Of a stretch of DNA of 64,000 nt, positions 1 through 8,053 are shown piece by piece. Position 1 is the stretch's first letter. Each line of letters opens with the position of its first letter. The stretch is taken from positions 620,001 to 684,000 of the forward strand of contig NZ_FNRY01000001.1 of assembly GCF_900105715.1 (NCBI RefSeq), given 5' to 3'. The notes under the pieces are model-generated. The model made no database searches. It worked only from the letters and a program-made list of their open reading frames with translations, and had not been told where the DNA came from. Source of the DNA: Paramicrobacterium humi (lineage in GTDB: Bacteria; Actinomycetota; Actinomycetes; Actinomycetales; Microbacteriaceae). Made by a program: the position numbers and the translations under genes.

Positions 1-1646
1 GGGAGGACGAGGGGCTTTGATGCCAGAAGCACGACGACGACGGGAGTGCCGGTCGCGATGACGGCGTCGAGCAGCGCGTTCTGCCCGCCGATGAGCTCGA
101 GAGTCGCCGTGGAGCGCCCTTCGCCGACGAGTTCGATGCGGTCGCCGACGACCGCGACGACGACGTCGGCCGCTCGGGCGTTCGCTACCGCTTCGGCGAT
201 GAGCTTCGCGTCGGGCTCGGCGGGCACGACGACGGGCGGGCGCGGCTGCCCGTCGGGGAAACGACTGCCCTCGGGGTCGGCTTCGAGGGTGAGAATGTCG
301 GCTCCTCGGGCATGCGTGACGGTCCACGGTGTGACCGCCCGCAGTCCGTCGAGCACGGTGGTGATCATCTCGCGCGGCTGGCCGTCGAGCCACCCTGCCT
401 GGCCGGAACCTCCGGCCCAGTCACCGAGCTGGGACTGCGCGTCGTCGGCCAGCGGTCCGACAACGGCGACGCGGGTCTCACGAGAACGCGCAAGCGGAAG
501 CACGCCGTCGTTCTCGAGAAGCACGATCGAGCGTCGCGTCATCTCGAGATTGAGTTCGGCGTGTGCCGCGCTGCCGACGATGCTCGAGAGATCAGCCTGC
601 GGCAGCCGCGGATTCTCGAAGAGACCGAGTTCGAATTTCAGCGTGAGGATGCGCGCGACGGCAGCGTCGAACGCGGCTTCATCGAGCAGACCCTGCGCGA
701 CCGCATCGAGTGCACCCTCGAAGAAACCGGGAGTGGTCATGACCATGTCGTTGCCAGCCCTCACCGCTGCGGCCGCCGCGTGCGCATAGTCTGGCTGAAC
801 GTGCTGTTCCCATACCATTCGCCCCACGTTGTCCCAGTCGGTGATGAGCGTCCCGCCGTACCCCCATTCGCCGCGCAGCACATCACTGAGGAGCCAGTCG
901 TTGATCGTGATGGGGATGCCGTCGGTCGTCTGGTAGCCGAGCATGAAGGTGCGGCATCCTTCCCTGGCGACGCGCTCGAACGGCGGCAGGAACCAGGACC
1001 GCAGCTTGCGGCGGGAGATGTCCGCCTCACTCGCGTCCCTGCCCCCTTGCGTCTCGGAGTACCCGGCGAAGTGTTTGGCGGTTGCGAGGACGGCGGTGGG
1101 GTCCTCGAGACCGTCGCCCTGGTAACCGCGGACCATTGCAGACGCGAGCTCGCCGATCAGGTGCGGGTCCTCGCCGAACGTCTCGTTCACACGTCCCCAA
1201 CGCAGGTCGCGTGCGATGCACAGCACGGGCGAGAACGTCCAGTGGATGCCGGTCGCGGAGACCTCGACAGCCGTCGCGCGGGCGACGCGCTCGACGAGCT
1301 CCGGATCCCACGAGGCCGCCATGCCGAGCTGTGTCGGATAGATCGTCGCCCCAGGCCAGAACGAGTGCCCGTGTATGCAGTCCTCGCCGACGAGCAGAGG
1401 GATGCGCAACCGAGTCTGCGCCGTGAGCTCGGCCGCGCGCAGGATGCGCTCGGGCGAGGTGTGCAGGATCGAGCCCACGTGCTTGCCGAGCACGTGGTCG
1501 TCGAGATCGTCGCGCGCGTCGAGCTGCAGCATCTGCCCGACCTTCTCCTCGAGCGTCATGCGTGCGAGGAGATCCTCGACGCGTTCGGGAATCGGGAGTG
1601 CGGGGTCCTGATAGGGCAGGGTCGTGGTCGGCGCCTCAAGGGTCAT
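1..1646 (-). CDS. Glycoside hydrolase family 3 beta-glucosidase (3' end beyond the window)
   Basis: Reading the minus strand from the ATG at 1646 gives an uninterrupted frame of 548 codons to the window edge. It opens with a typical GH3 N-terminus (RMTLEEKVGQM), has a GEDCIHG stretch and the RDLRWGR...TFGEDP block, and the catalytic nucleophile Asp270 lies in a TDWDN motif. A GH3 C-terminal domain follows (AGNDMVM, then RSIVLLEN) and is cut at TGTPVVVVLL. GH3 enzymes of about 750-800 residues hydrolyse beta-linked gluco- or xylo-oligosaccharides. No export signal is seen, so it probably acts in the cytoplasm on imported sugars. The ATG overlaps the stop of the upstream permease by one base (TAATG), so translation is probably coupled. 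Family assignment is firm; substrate is inferred. Confidence 0.93.
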   Translation of the reverse strand, partial: MTLEAPTTTLPYQDPALPIPERVEDLLARMTLEEKVGQMLQLDARDDLDDHVLGKHVGSILHTSPERILRAAELTAQTRLRIPLLVGEDCIHGHSFWPGATIYPTQLGMAASWDPELVERVARATAVEVSATGIHWTFSPVLCIARDLRWGRVNETFGEDPHLIGELASAMVRGYQGDGLEDPTAVLATAKHFAGYSETQGGRDASEADISRRKLRSWFLPPFERVAREGCRTFMLGYQTTDGIPITINDWLLSDVLRGEWGYGGTLITDWDNVGRMVWEQHVQPDYAHAAAAAVRAGNDMVMTTPGFFEGALDAVAQGLLDEAAFDAAVARILTLKFELGLFENPRLPQADLSSIVGSAAHAELNLEMTRRSIVLLENDGVLPLARSRETRVAVVGPLADDAQSQLGDWAGGSGQAGWLDGQPREMITTVLDGLRAVTPWTVTHARGADILTLEADPEGSRFPDGQPRPPVVVPAEPDAKLIAEAVANARAADVVVAVVGDRIELVGEGRSTATLELIGGQNALLDAVIATGTPVVVVLLASKPLVL

Positions 1647-2665
1647 TAGGAGCTGCTCTCTGCGGTGGTGCGGACGGCCGTCACGGCATCATTGACGTTC
1701 AGCCCTCGCTTCTTCATCTCCCGGGCGCGCTCACCCGCCGATCGCAGTCGGGGGTTGACGTATTCGTCGATGCCGAAGTTGATGAGCGAGAGGGCGACGC
1801 CCAGGATCGCGATGCACAGCCCCGCCGGAACGTACCACCACCAGTAGTTCGGGAACGCTCCGTTCTGCTGCGCCCAGAACAGCACGGTGCCCCAGTTCAG
1901 GTTGGTGATCGGGATGACTCCGATGAAGGCGAGTGTCGTAAGCCCGAGCACGGCTGCGGTCACTGTCCCGACGAAGCTCGATGCGATGATCGCCATGAGA
2001 TTCGGCAGCATCTCGACGAGGATGATGCGGTGCAACGGCTCGCCGTTCGCTCGCGCGGCCTGGATGAAGTCGCGGTTTCTCAACGACATCGTCTGCGCCC
2101 GGAGCACTCGAGCACCCCAGGCCCACCCGGTCACCGCGAGGACAGCGGCGATGAGCACAAGCGGCGGGTTCTCGAACTGCGATGCCACGATGATGATGAG
2201 CGGGAGACCGGGCACGACAAGGAACACGTTCGTGAGAGCCGAGAGCGACTCGCTGCGCCACCCCCGCGTATAGCCGGCGACGACTCCGATGATCACGGCG
2301 ATCGCCGTCCCGATGATTCCCGAGAGGAATCCGACGATGAGCACTCCCCGTGTGCCGTAGATGATCTGGCTGAACACGTCCTCGCCCATGTGGGTCGTCC
2401 CGAGCAGGTGGTCCCACGACGGTGCTTGGCGCAGCGCCGTGTAATCCTTCTCGAGGGGGCCGAACGGAGCGATGACGTCCTCGAAGATCGCGATCAGCAC
2501 GAAGATGCCGAGGATGATCAGCCCGGTGAGCGACTTCGGGTTCCGGAACATCGCGAAGGATGCTGACAGCTGCGACCGGAATGTCTTCTTCGGCCGCAGC
2601 GCACCGTGAAGGAGCGCCGTTTCGGGACTTCCCGCGCGCGCTCGCGAGTTGTACGAGGTCGTCAT
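1646..2665 (-). CDS. ABC transporter permease, DppC/OppC type
   Basis: A 339-residue inner-membrane permease with about six membrane segments and the binding-protein-dependent transport signature (EAA-like loop around ARANGEPLHRIILVEMLPN). I take the ATG at 2665 because a GGAGG lies just upstream and the start follows the previous stop with one base between (TGA C ATG); an in-frame ATG at 2707 would overlap the upstream gene. It pairs with the DppB-type permease directly before it. Opp/Dpp-type systems usually carry peptides, but many actinobacterial and Thermotoga members carry oligosaccharides, and the downstream GH3 gene favours a beta-gluco-oligosaccharide here. Confidence 0.9.
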   Translation of the reverse strand: MTTSYNSRARAGSPETALLHGALRPKKTFRSQLSASFAMFRNPKSLTGLIILGIFVLIAIFEDVIAPFGPLEKDYTALRQAPSWDHLLGTTHMGEDVFSQIIYGTRGVLIVGFLSGIIGTAIAVIIGVVAGYTRGWRSESLSALTNVFLVVPGLPLIIIVASQFENPPLVLIAAVLAVTGWAWGARVLRAQTMSLRNRDFIQAARANGEPLHRIILVEMLPNLMAIIASSFVGTVTAAVLGLTTLAFIGVIPITNLNWGTVLFWAQQNGAFPNYWWWYVPAGLCIAILGVALSLINFGIDEYVNPRLRSAGERAREMKKRGLNVNDAVTAVRTTAESSS

Positions 2666-2666
2666 G

Positions 2667-3662
2667 TCATGCCTCCGTCTGGCGTGTGCGGGGGTCGAGG
2701 ATCGCATAGGCGACGTCGGCGAGGATGTTCGCGACGAGCACGGCCATTGTGATGATCAGGAACAGACCCTGCATGAGCGGGTAGTCCTTCGCGTTCGTGG
2801 CGTCGAGTAGGAGCTTTCCTACGCCCGGGTAGGAGAACACCATCTCCATGACGATCGTGCCGCCGACGATGAAGCCGATCGAGAGCGCGAAGCTCTGCAG
2901 CTGCGGGAGGACCGCGTTGCGCGCGGCGTAGTTCCACAGCACACGTCGGTTGGGCATGCCCTTCGCCTGCGCGACGGTGATGTAGTCCTCGTCGAGCACC
3001 GTGAGCATCATGTTGCGCATTCCGAGGATCCAGCCGCCAAGCGACGCGATGACGATAGTGATGGCCGGCAGGGCCCCGTGCGCGATGACCTGGCCGATGA
3101 AGTCGAAGCTGAGTTCCGGTCGGGCGCCTTTGTCGTAGGCGTGCGAGGCAGGGAACCAGCCGAGAATGCTCGAGAACACAGCGATTGCGATGAGACCGAG
3201 CCAAAAGTAGGGCACTGTGCTGAAGAACACCGAGACGGGCACGATCGCGTCGGCCTTGCTGCCGCGTCGCCAGCCGATCACGGCCCCGGCCGAAGTGCCG
3301 ATGAGGAACGACAGGATCGTCGCGATTCCCACGAGTCCGAGAGTCCATGGCAGCGCCGAGGCGATGACGTCGCCGACCGGGGCGAGACCGTTGGAGAAGG
3401 ATCGACCGAGGTCACCGTTGAAAAGCAGCTTCCAATAGTCGATGTACTGCTGCCAGAGGCTCGTGTCCTTGTCGAGGCCGAAGAGGATGCGCAGCGACCG
3501 CTCGGCCTCCGGCGTGATCTTTCCCGCCGCGCGCTGCATGTAGGCGCTCACGGGATCACCCTTCATCATTCGAGGAAGGAAGAAGTTGATGGTGATCGCG
3601 GCCCAGGCGGTGAAGAGGTAGAACGCGACTCGGCTCGCGATGAAGCGGACAGGGATCCTCAT
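2667..3662 (-). CDS. ABC transporter permease, DppB/OppB type
   Basis: A 331-residue permease with an N-terminal membrane segment, a long periplasmic-side loop (residues about 30-100) and five further membrane segments, as usual for OppB/DppB proteins. The cytoplasmic coupling loop reads AKGMPNRRVLWNYAARNAVLP, close to the family consensus. The start overlaps the stop of the preceding ATPase gene by four bases (ATGA), indicating translational coupling. It forms the channel together with the next permease; the substrate is not readable from the sequence. Confidence 0.9.
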   Translation of the reverse strand: MRIPVRFIASRVAFYLFTAWAAITINFFLPRMMKGDPVSAYMQRAAGKITPEAERSLRILFGLDKDTSLWQQYIDYWKLLFNGDLGRSFSNGLAPVGDVIASALPWTLGLVGIATILSFLIGTSAGAVIGWRRGSKADAIVPVSVFFSTVPYFWLGLIAIAVFSSILGWFPASHAYDKGARPELSFDFIGQVIAHGALPAITIVIASLGGWILGMRNMMLTVLDEDYITVAQAKGMPNRRVLWNYAARNAVLPQLQSFALSIGFIVGGTIVMEMVFSYPGVGKLLLDATNAKDYPLMQGLFLIITMAVLVANILADVAYAILDPRTRQTEA

Positions 3663-4471
3663 GCCTCGTCTCCGATCGAACGGCCGGCTGTCGTCGCGAA
3701 GTGCTTCTCGGGGTCCGGCGACGCCGACCGCAGCTCTCGCGTGTACTCGTGCTGCGGGTTGAGGATCACATCGTCGGCGGCGCCGTACTCGACGACCTTG
3801 CCGTGGTGCAGCACCATGATCTCGTCGCTGAAGTGGCGTGCGGTGGCGAGGTCGTGAGTGATGTACAGGACGCCGAGCCCTTCCTCCCGCTGGAGGTCGG
3901 CGAGCAGGTTCAGCACGCCGAGCCGGATCGAGACGTCGAGCATCGAGACGGGCTCGTCCGCGACGAGGAGGGAGGGCCGCGAGGCGAGCGCGCGCGCGAT
4001 CGCGACGCGCTGACGCTGCCCGCCGGAGAGCTCGTGCGGCCGCCGGTCGATTACGGCGTCGGCGTCGAGGCGGACGCGCTCGAGCAGTCGCCGCACCTCC
4101 CGTTCAGTCTCTGCTTTCGGCACCACGCGATCGAGACGGAGCGGCCGTTCGATGTGGTATCGGATCGAGTGGTAGGGGTTGAGCGAGGCGAACGGGTCTT
4201 GGAACACCATGCGCAGCTTCTGCCGGTAGCGCCGAAGGCCGCGCCCATGCCGGGGAATCGGCGCTCCGTCGATGAGAACCCTTCCGCTCGTCGGCGTCTC
4301 AAGCTGCGTGAGGATCTTCGCGATCGTGGACTTGCCGCTTCCGGACTGGCCGACGAGCGCGATCGTCTGACGCTCCCGGAGTGTGAAGCTGACGTCGTCG
4401 AGAGCGAGCAGCGGGGCCCCGCCGCGAATGCGGTAGCGCTTGGAGACATGGGAGAACTCAAGGGTCGTCAT
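3659..4471 (-). CDS. ABC transporter ATP-binding protein, DppF/OppF type
   Basis: A 270-residue ATPase with Walker A GQSGSGKST near residue 42, signature LSGGQRQR and Walker B LLVADEPVSMLD. The C-terminal part after the H-loop (THDLA) carries the usual oligopeptide/dipeptide transporter extension around QHEYTRELRSASPDP. It overlaps both neighbours by four bases (ATGA on each side). It is the second of the two nucleotide-binding subunits that power the importer encoded at 1646-7009. Confidence 0.92.
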   Translation of the reverse strand: MTTLEFSHVSKRYRIRGGAPLLALDDVSFTLRERQTIALVGQSGSGKSTIAKILTQLETPTSGRVLIDGAPIPRHGRGLRRYRQKLRMVFQDPFASLNPYHSIRYHIERPLRLDRVVPKAETEREVRRLLERVRLDADAVIDRRPHELSGGQRQRVAIARALASRPSLLVADEPVSMLDVSIRLGVLNLLADLQREEGLGVLYITHDLATARHFSDEIMVLHHGKVVEYGAADDVILNPQHEYTRELRSASPDPEKHFATTAGRSIGDEA

Positions 4472-5292
4472 CGGACCAGGACTCCTCTCTCGCCGGTGAG
4501 GCGAGGGAACGACTCGAGCAGGGTCTTCGTATATTCGTGCTGGGGCTCGTCCCAGATCTGCCGCGCGGTAGCGAGTTCGACGATTTCGCCGGCGCGCATG
4601 ATGGCGATACGGTCGCTGATCTCGAGGAGCAGCGGCAGGTCGTGCGTGATGAAGATCACGGAGAAGCCGAACTCATGCCGTAGCTGCGAGATCTGCCGGA
4701 GGATCTCACGCTGCACGAGCACGTCGAGAGCAGTAGTCGGCTCATCCATGACCATGAGCTGCGGCTTGAGTGCGAGCGCCATCGCGATCATCACACGCTG
4801 GCGCATCCCGCCGGACAGCTCGTGCGGGTAGGACCGGTACCTGTCCCGGCCAACGCGCACGATTTCCAGGAGCTTTTCGCTCTCGGCGCGACGCTCGCGC
4901 CGCTTCAGCTCGGGCCGATGCACGTGGAACACGTCATCGAGTTGGGAGCCGATCGTCGCAACCGGGTTGAGAGCGTTCATCGCTCCTTGGAAGACCATCG
5001 AGATCTTGTCCCAGCGTAAGCGCTGCATCTCCGCGGCATCCAGAGAATTGATGTCGACGTCGTCGCCGGAGACGTCATGGAAAGTCACGCTGCCGCTCGC
5101 GATCACCGCGGGCGCTTTGAGGAGCCGCTGCACACCAAAGGCGAGCGTGGTCTTGCCGCAACCGCTCTCGCCGGCGAGCCCGAGGATCTCGCCGCGCTGC
5201 AGCTCGAGAGTGACGTTCTTCACCGCCTCCACGGGCGGATCGACGTCGTAGACGACCGAGAAGTCGCTCACGGTGAGCAGGGGGTCTGACAT
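4468..5292 (-). CDS. ABC transporter ATP-binding protein, DppD/OppD type
   Basis: A 274-residue ATPase with Walker A GESGCGKTT near residue 40, signature LSGGMRQR, Walker B LMVMDEPTTALD and H-loop THDL. The order GCGKTT and LSGGMRQR is typical of the DppD/OppD subunit, and the next gene supplies the DppF partner, so the importer is an ABC heterodimer. A 16-bp perfect inverted repeat lies between this gene and the upstream binding-protein gene and may lower expression of the ATPases and permeases relative to the binding protein. Confidence 0.92.
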   Translation of the reverse strand: MSDPLLTVSDFSVVYDVDPPVEAVKNVTLELQRGEILGLAGESGCGKTTLAFGVQRLLKAPAVIASGSVTFHDVSGDDVDINSLDAAEMQRLRWDKISMVFQGAMNALNPVATIGSQLDDVFHVHRPELKRRERRAESEKLLEIVRVGRDRYRSYPHELSGGMRQRVMIAMALALKPQLMVMDEPTTALDVLVQREILRQISQLRHEFGFSVIFITHDLPLLLEISDRIAIMRAGEIVELATARQIWDEPQHEYTKTLLESFPRLTGERGVLVR

Positions 5293-5314
5293 GGCTGTTC
5301 GCTTTCGTGGGGTC

Positions 5315-5346
5315 GGGTGGGCGGATGCCGCGGCATCCGCCCACCC
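5315..5346. repeat. Perfect 16-bp inverted repeat between binding-protein and ATPase genes
   Basis: Positions 5315-5330 (GGGTGGGCGGATGCCG) are the exact reverse complement of 5331-5346, with no loop bases. It sits 8 bp after the binding-protein stop and 22 bp before the next start, on the operon's minus strand. No T-run follows it in that direction, so it is more likely an mRNA-stabilising or attenuating hairpin than a full terminator. Such elements commonly raise the amount of binding protein relative to the membrane complex. Confidence 0.7.
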
Positions 5347-5353
5347 TCTGCGC

Positions 5354-7009
5354 CTACTTGGCCGGCTTGAGCTTCGTGAGGATCAGCGGGACCGTGACCT
5401 GCGTGGGGTCGGCGGTCGCATACTGGTCGTCCTCGCTGGGCCAGCCCACATAGTTGCGGGTGTTGTACTCGCCCAGGTACGGGTGCGTGCCGACGGGGAT
5501 CACCGGAACGTCCTCGACGAAGATCTTCTGCAGCTCCTCGAGGGCGGCGGTGCGCTCGTCGTCGCTCGCCGACGTCGCGTACGTGTTCAGCAGTTCGGTC
5601 GCGCGGTCGTTCTTGTAGCGCCCGAAGTTGTAGTCCACGTCGTCGCCGGCGAGGAGCCAGCGTCCGTCCATCGTGTCGGAGTAGAGGTCGTACGGGGTGG
5701 TGCCGCTGTCGGTCCAGTGCATGATCGCGTCGAAGTCGCCTGAGCGCTTGGCAGCCCACCAGGTGTCGGCATCCGGAGTGTCGACCTTCGCGTCGGCTCC
5801 GAGCGTCTTCTTCACCTGATCGGCGATGAGGCTGATTCCGGTGACGTAGTCGTTCCAGCCCTGCGGGACCTGGAGCGTGAAGGAGACCGGTTCGCCGTCG
5901 GGGTCGATGAGTGCGTCGCCCTTCCAGGTGTAGCCGGCGTCTTCGAGGATCTTGCGGGCACCGTCGACGTCCAGCGCGAGCTCCTTGCCCTTGTACTCCG
6001 GGGAGATGTACTGCTCGCCGACGGGCGTCGGGAGGCCCGTGACCGAGGTCAGGACGGGACCGGCCTTCTCACGCGCGATCTCGGTGTGCGCCGGCCGGTC
6101 GATGACCATGTTGACCGCCTCGCGGAACGCCAGGTTGTTGAACGGCTTCTTCGTGTGGTTGACGAACAGCACATCCGGGGCCATGACGTTTGCAGCCCAG
6201 AACACGTTGTGCTCCGGGTCCTTGTCGACGAATGCGCTCTTCACGTCGGGGATGAAGGCCTGCGCCCAGTCGGCGTCGCCGCTTGCGAGGGCGGTCGTCA
6301 GAGCAGTGTTGTCGTTGTAGGAGATGTAGTACAGCGTCGGCACGGCGAGGTCGCCGCCCCAGTAATCGTCGCGCGCCTTGAGAGTGACCGACTGGCTGCT
6401 GAAGCTCTCAAGCGTGTAGGGCCCCGTGCCGACAGGGTCGGGGTTCTCGAACGTCGTCGGGTCGTCGACATCCTTCCAGATGTGCTCGGGGACGATTCCG
6501 ATGTGGAGCACTTGAGCCTGCTTGACGAACTTCGACTCGGCGAAGCTGAGTACGACGTCGTCGCCGTCCTTTGCCACATCGGTCAGCTGCAGGTTGCCGG
6601 TGTCGAGAGCCGGCGTGTTGCGGATGAGGTCGAAGGTGAACACGATGTCGTCGGCTGTGAAATCCTCACCGTCGTTCCAGGTGACCCCGGAGCGCGGAGT
6701 GACGCGCAGCTGGGTATAGTCATCGTTCCACGTGACCTTCTCAGCGAGCCACGGCGTCGTCTCGTTATCGCCCACGAGGTTGACCATGGCGAGCGGCTCG
6801 ATGATGACGTTCTTGTAGCCGAGCTTGTTCGCGGACGAATCGCCGATCCACGGGTTGTTCGATTCTGTGGTGATGGCGCCGTCCGGCTTCGCGATGGTGA
6901 GTGCCGCGCCGCCATCCGCCGAAGCGTCCTTCTGATCACCACTGGAGCATCCCGTCAGGGCGAGCGCCGCGACAAGTCCCGCGGCGACAAGAGTGGATCT
7001 GAGCCTCAT
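5354..7009 (-). CDS. ABC transporter substrate-binding lipoprotein, family 5 (peptide/oligosaccharide type)
   Basis: A 551-residue secreted lipoprotein. The start at 7009 is preceded by a strong AAGGAGG; it gives a short basic N-terminus, a hydrophobic core and the lipobox LTGC with Cys21. The mature part is a complete SBP_bac_5 domain of usual length (landmarks WNDGEDFTADDIVFTFD, GTGPYTL, AFREAVNMVIDR). It is the first gene of the importer operon and is divided from the TetR gene by two conserved operators. Family 5 proteins bind peptides, nickel or oligosaccharides; the linked GH3 enzyme suggests a beta-linked oligosaccharide, but this is inference. Confidence 0.9.
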   Translation of the reverse strand: MRLRSTLVAAGLVAALALTGCSSGDQKDASADGGAALTIAKPDGAITTESNNPWIGDSSANKLGYKNVIIEPLAMVNLVGDNETTPWLAEKVTWNDDYTQLRVTPRSGVTWNDGEDFTADDIVFTFDLIRNTPALDTGNLQLTDVAKDGDDVVLSFAESKFVKQAQVLHIGIVPEHIWKDVDDPTTFENPDPVGTGPYTLESFSSQSVTLKARDDYWGGDLAVPTLYYISYNDNTALTTALASGDADWAQAFIPDVKSAFVDKDPEHNVFWAANVMAPDVLFVNHTKKPFNNLAFREAVNMVIDRPAHTEIAREKAGPVLTSVTGLPTPVGEQYISPEYKGKELALDVDGARKILEDAGYTWKGDALIDPDGEPVSFTLQVPQGWNDYVTGISLIADQVKKTLGADAKVDTPDADTWWAAKRSGDFDAIMHWTDSGTTPYDLYSDTMDGRWLLAGDDVDYNFGRYKNDRATELLNTYATSASDDERTAALEELQKIFVEDVPVIPVGTHPYLGEYNTRNYVGWPSEDDQYATADPTQVTVPLILTKLKPAK

Positions 7010-7051
7010 TGCTTCTCCTCCTTGATGCATCACCTAACGGTGACGTTTTGC

Positions 7052-7102
7052 TTACTGTCGAGTAAGTAAGCTTTGGATGGGAGATTACTCATCAGTAAGT
7101 AA
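7052..7102. promoter_or_regulatory. Twin operators in the importer/TetR divergent promoter region
   Basis: Two 18-bp copies with the same pattern, TTACT-N4-AGTAAGTAA, lie at 7052-7069 and 7085-7102. Each contains the inverted repeat TTACT...AGTAA. They are 33 bp apart, about three helical turns, so two repressor dimers would sit on the same DNA face. They lie 42 bp upstream of the binding-protein start and 53 bp upstream of the tetR start. The divergently encoded TetR-family protein is the obvious ligand. Confidence 0.75.
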
Positions 7103-7155
7103 ATCCGTCAAGCGCGGATACCGTACCGTTATTTTCAGTAGGAAGAGAGGACCAC

Positions 7156-7845
7156 GTGGCATCCGAATCAGTCGGCGGCGCTGCCCGCACTCGGCCTTCG
7201 ACGCGCCGAAAGCACACCGAGATCCTCGACGCCGCCATCTCGATCTTCGGAACGAAGGGCTACGCCAACGGCACGCTTGCCGACATCGCCGACCAGGTGG
7301 GACTGACTCACGCCGGCGTGCTCCATCACTTCGGCTCGAAGCAGAATCTCCTTCTGCAGACGCTCGCCTATCGTGACGAGACAGACGTCAAGGACCTCGT
7401 GGAGAAGCACATCCCCGATGGGCCGGAGCTCTTCCTGCACTTGGTGCGAACGGCGTTCGCGAACGCGCATCGAGCCGGTATCGTGCAGGTCTACACCGTC
7501 CTCTCGGCCGAATCCGTCACAGAAGATCACCCGGCCCGGCCGTTCTTCGAGGAGCGCTACGCGACACTTCGCCGCGAGGTGTCTGACGCGTTCCGCGTCC
7601 TGTGCGAACAAGAAGGGGTCACAGAACCCGACACGATCGATGTCGCGTCTGCCAGCATCCTCGCGGTCATGGACGGCCTGCAGCTGCAGTGGCTCTTGCA
7701 TCCCGCCAAGATCGAGCTCGCCGGGGCCACCGAGTTCGCCATCCGAGCCATTGTCAACGCCGTGCTCAGCCCGGGACCGGAGCTGTCAAGCTACCGAAGC
7801 GACGAGGCTCGGCCCACCGGGGACACCGACCGTCCCCGCACATGA
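7156..7845 (+). CDS. TetR/AcrR family transcriptional regulator
   Basis: A 229-residue protein starting at GTG 7156 behind GGAAGAGAGG. The helix-turn-helix occupies about residues 20-65 (GTLADIADQVGLTHAGVLHHFGSK), and a helical ligand-binding domain fills the rest. It is divergent from the peptide-type importer/GH3 operon and shares with it an intergenic region bearing two near-identical operators, so it most likely represses that operon and possibly itself. The inducer is unknown; an imported or partly hydrolysed oligosaccharide would fit, although TetR control of such an operon is less usual than LacI control. Confidence 0.9.
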   Translation: MASESVGGAARTRPSTRRKHTEILDAAISIFGTKGYANGTLADIADQVGLTHAGVLHHFGSKQNLLLQTLAYRDETDVKDLVEKHIPDGPELFLHLVRTAFANAHRAGIVQVYTVLSAESVTEDHPARPFFEERYATLRREVSDAFRVLCEQEGVTEPDTIDVASASILAVMDGLQLQWLLHPAKIELAGATEFAIRAIVNAVLSPGPELSSYRSDEARPTGDTDRPRT

Positions 7846-7846
7846 G

Positions 7847-7872
7847 AAATGCCGCGGATCTTCGCGGCATTT
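7847..7872. terminator. Bidirectional terminator between tetR and tRNA-Tyr
   Basis: Stem AAATGCCGCG (7847-7856) pairs with CGCGGCATTT (7863-7872) around a 6-base loop. The arms begin with A and end with T residues, so it can end transcription from tetR on the plus strand and from the tRNA gene on the minus strand. Confidence 0.8.
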
Positions 7873-7880
7873 TCAGAAAG

Positions 7881-7962
7881 TGGCGAGTGAGGGATTCGAA
7901 CCCCCGAAGTCGATGACAGCTGATTTACAGTCAGATCCCTTTGGCCGCTTGGGTAACTCGCC
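7881..7962 (-). tRNA. tRNA-Tyr (anticodon GTA)
   Basis: The acceptor stem GGCGAGT (7962-7956) pairs with ACTCGCC (7888-7882), followed by discriminator A at 7881. The anticodon loop sits in GACTGTAAATC, giving GTA. A long variable arm makes it a class II tRNA as expected for bacterial tRNA-Tyr, and the T-arm is GGGGGTTCGAATCCC. The 3' CCA is not encoded. Confidence 0.95.
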
Positions 7963-8053
7963 AGAGCGCGCTCGACCAAACTTGAACAGCCAACCGAAGG
8001 CGCCACAGAAATAGTAACGTTTCGCGAGCGGTGGGAGAAATCGGAGGGCCGAT

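Noticed and set aside
312-1649. A 445-codon plus-strand frame
   Set aside because: The minus strand carries a full GH3 domain with catalytic Asp in an open frame to the edge; the plus frame is its shadow.
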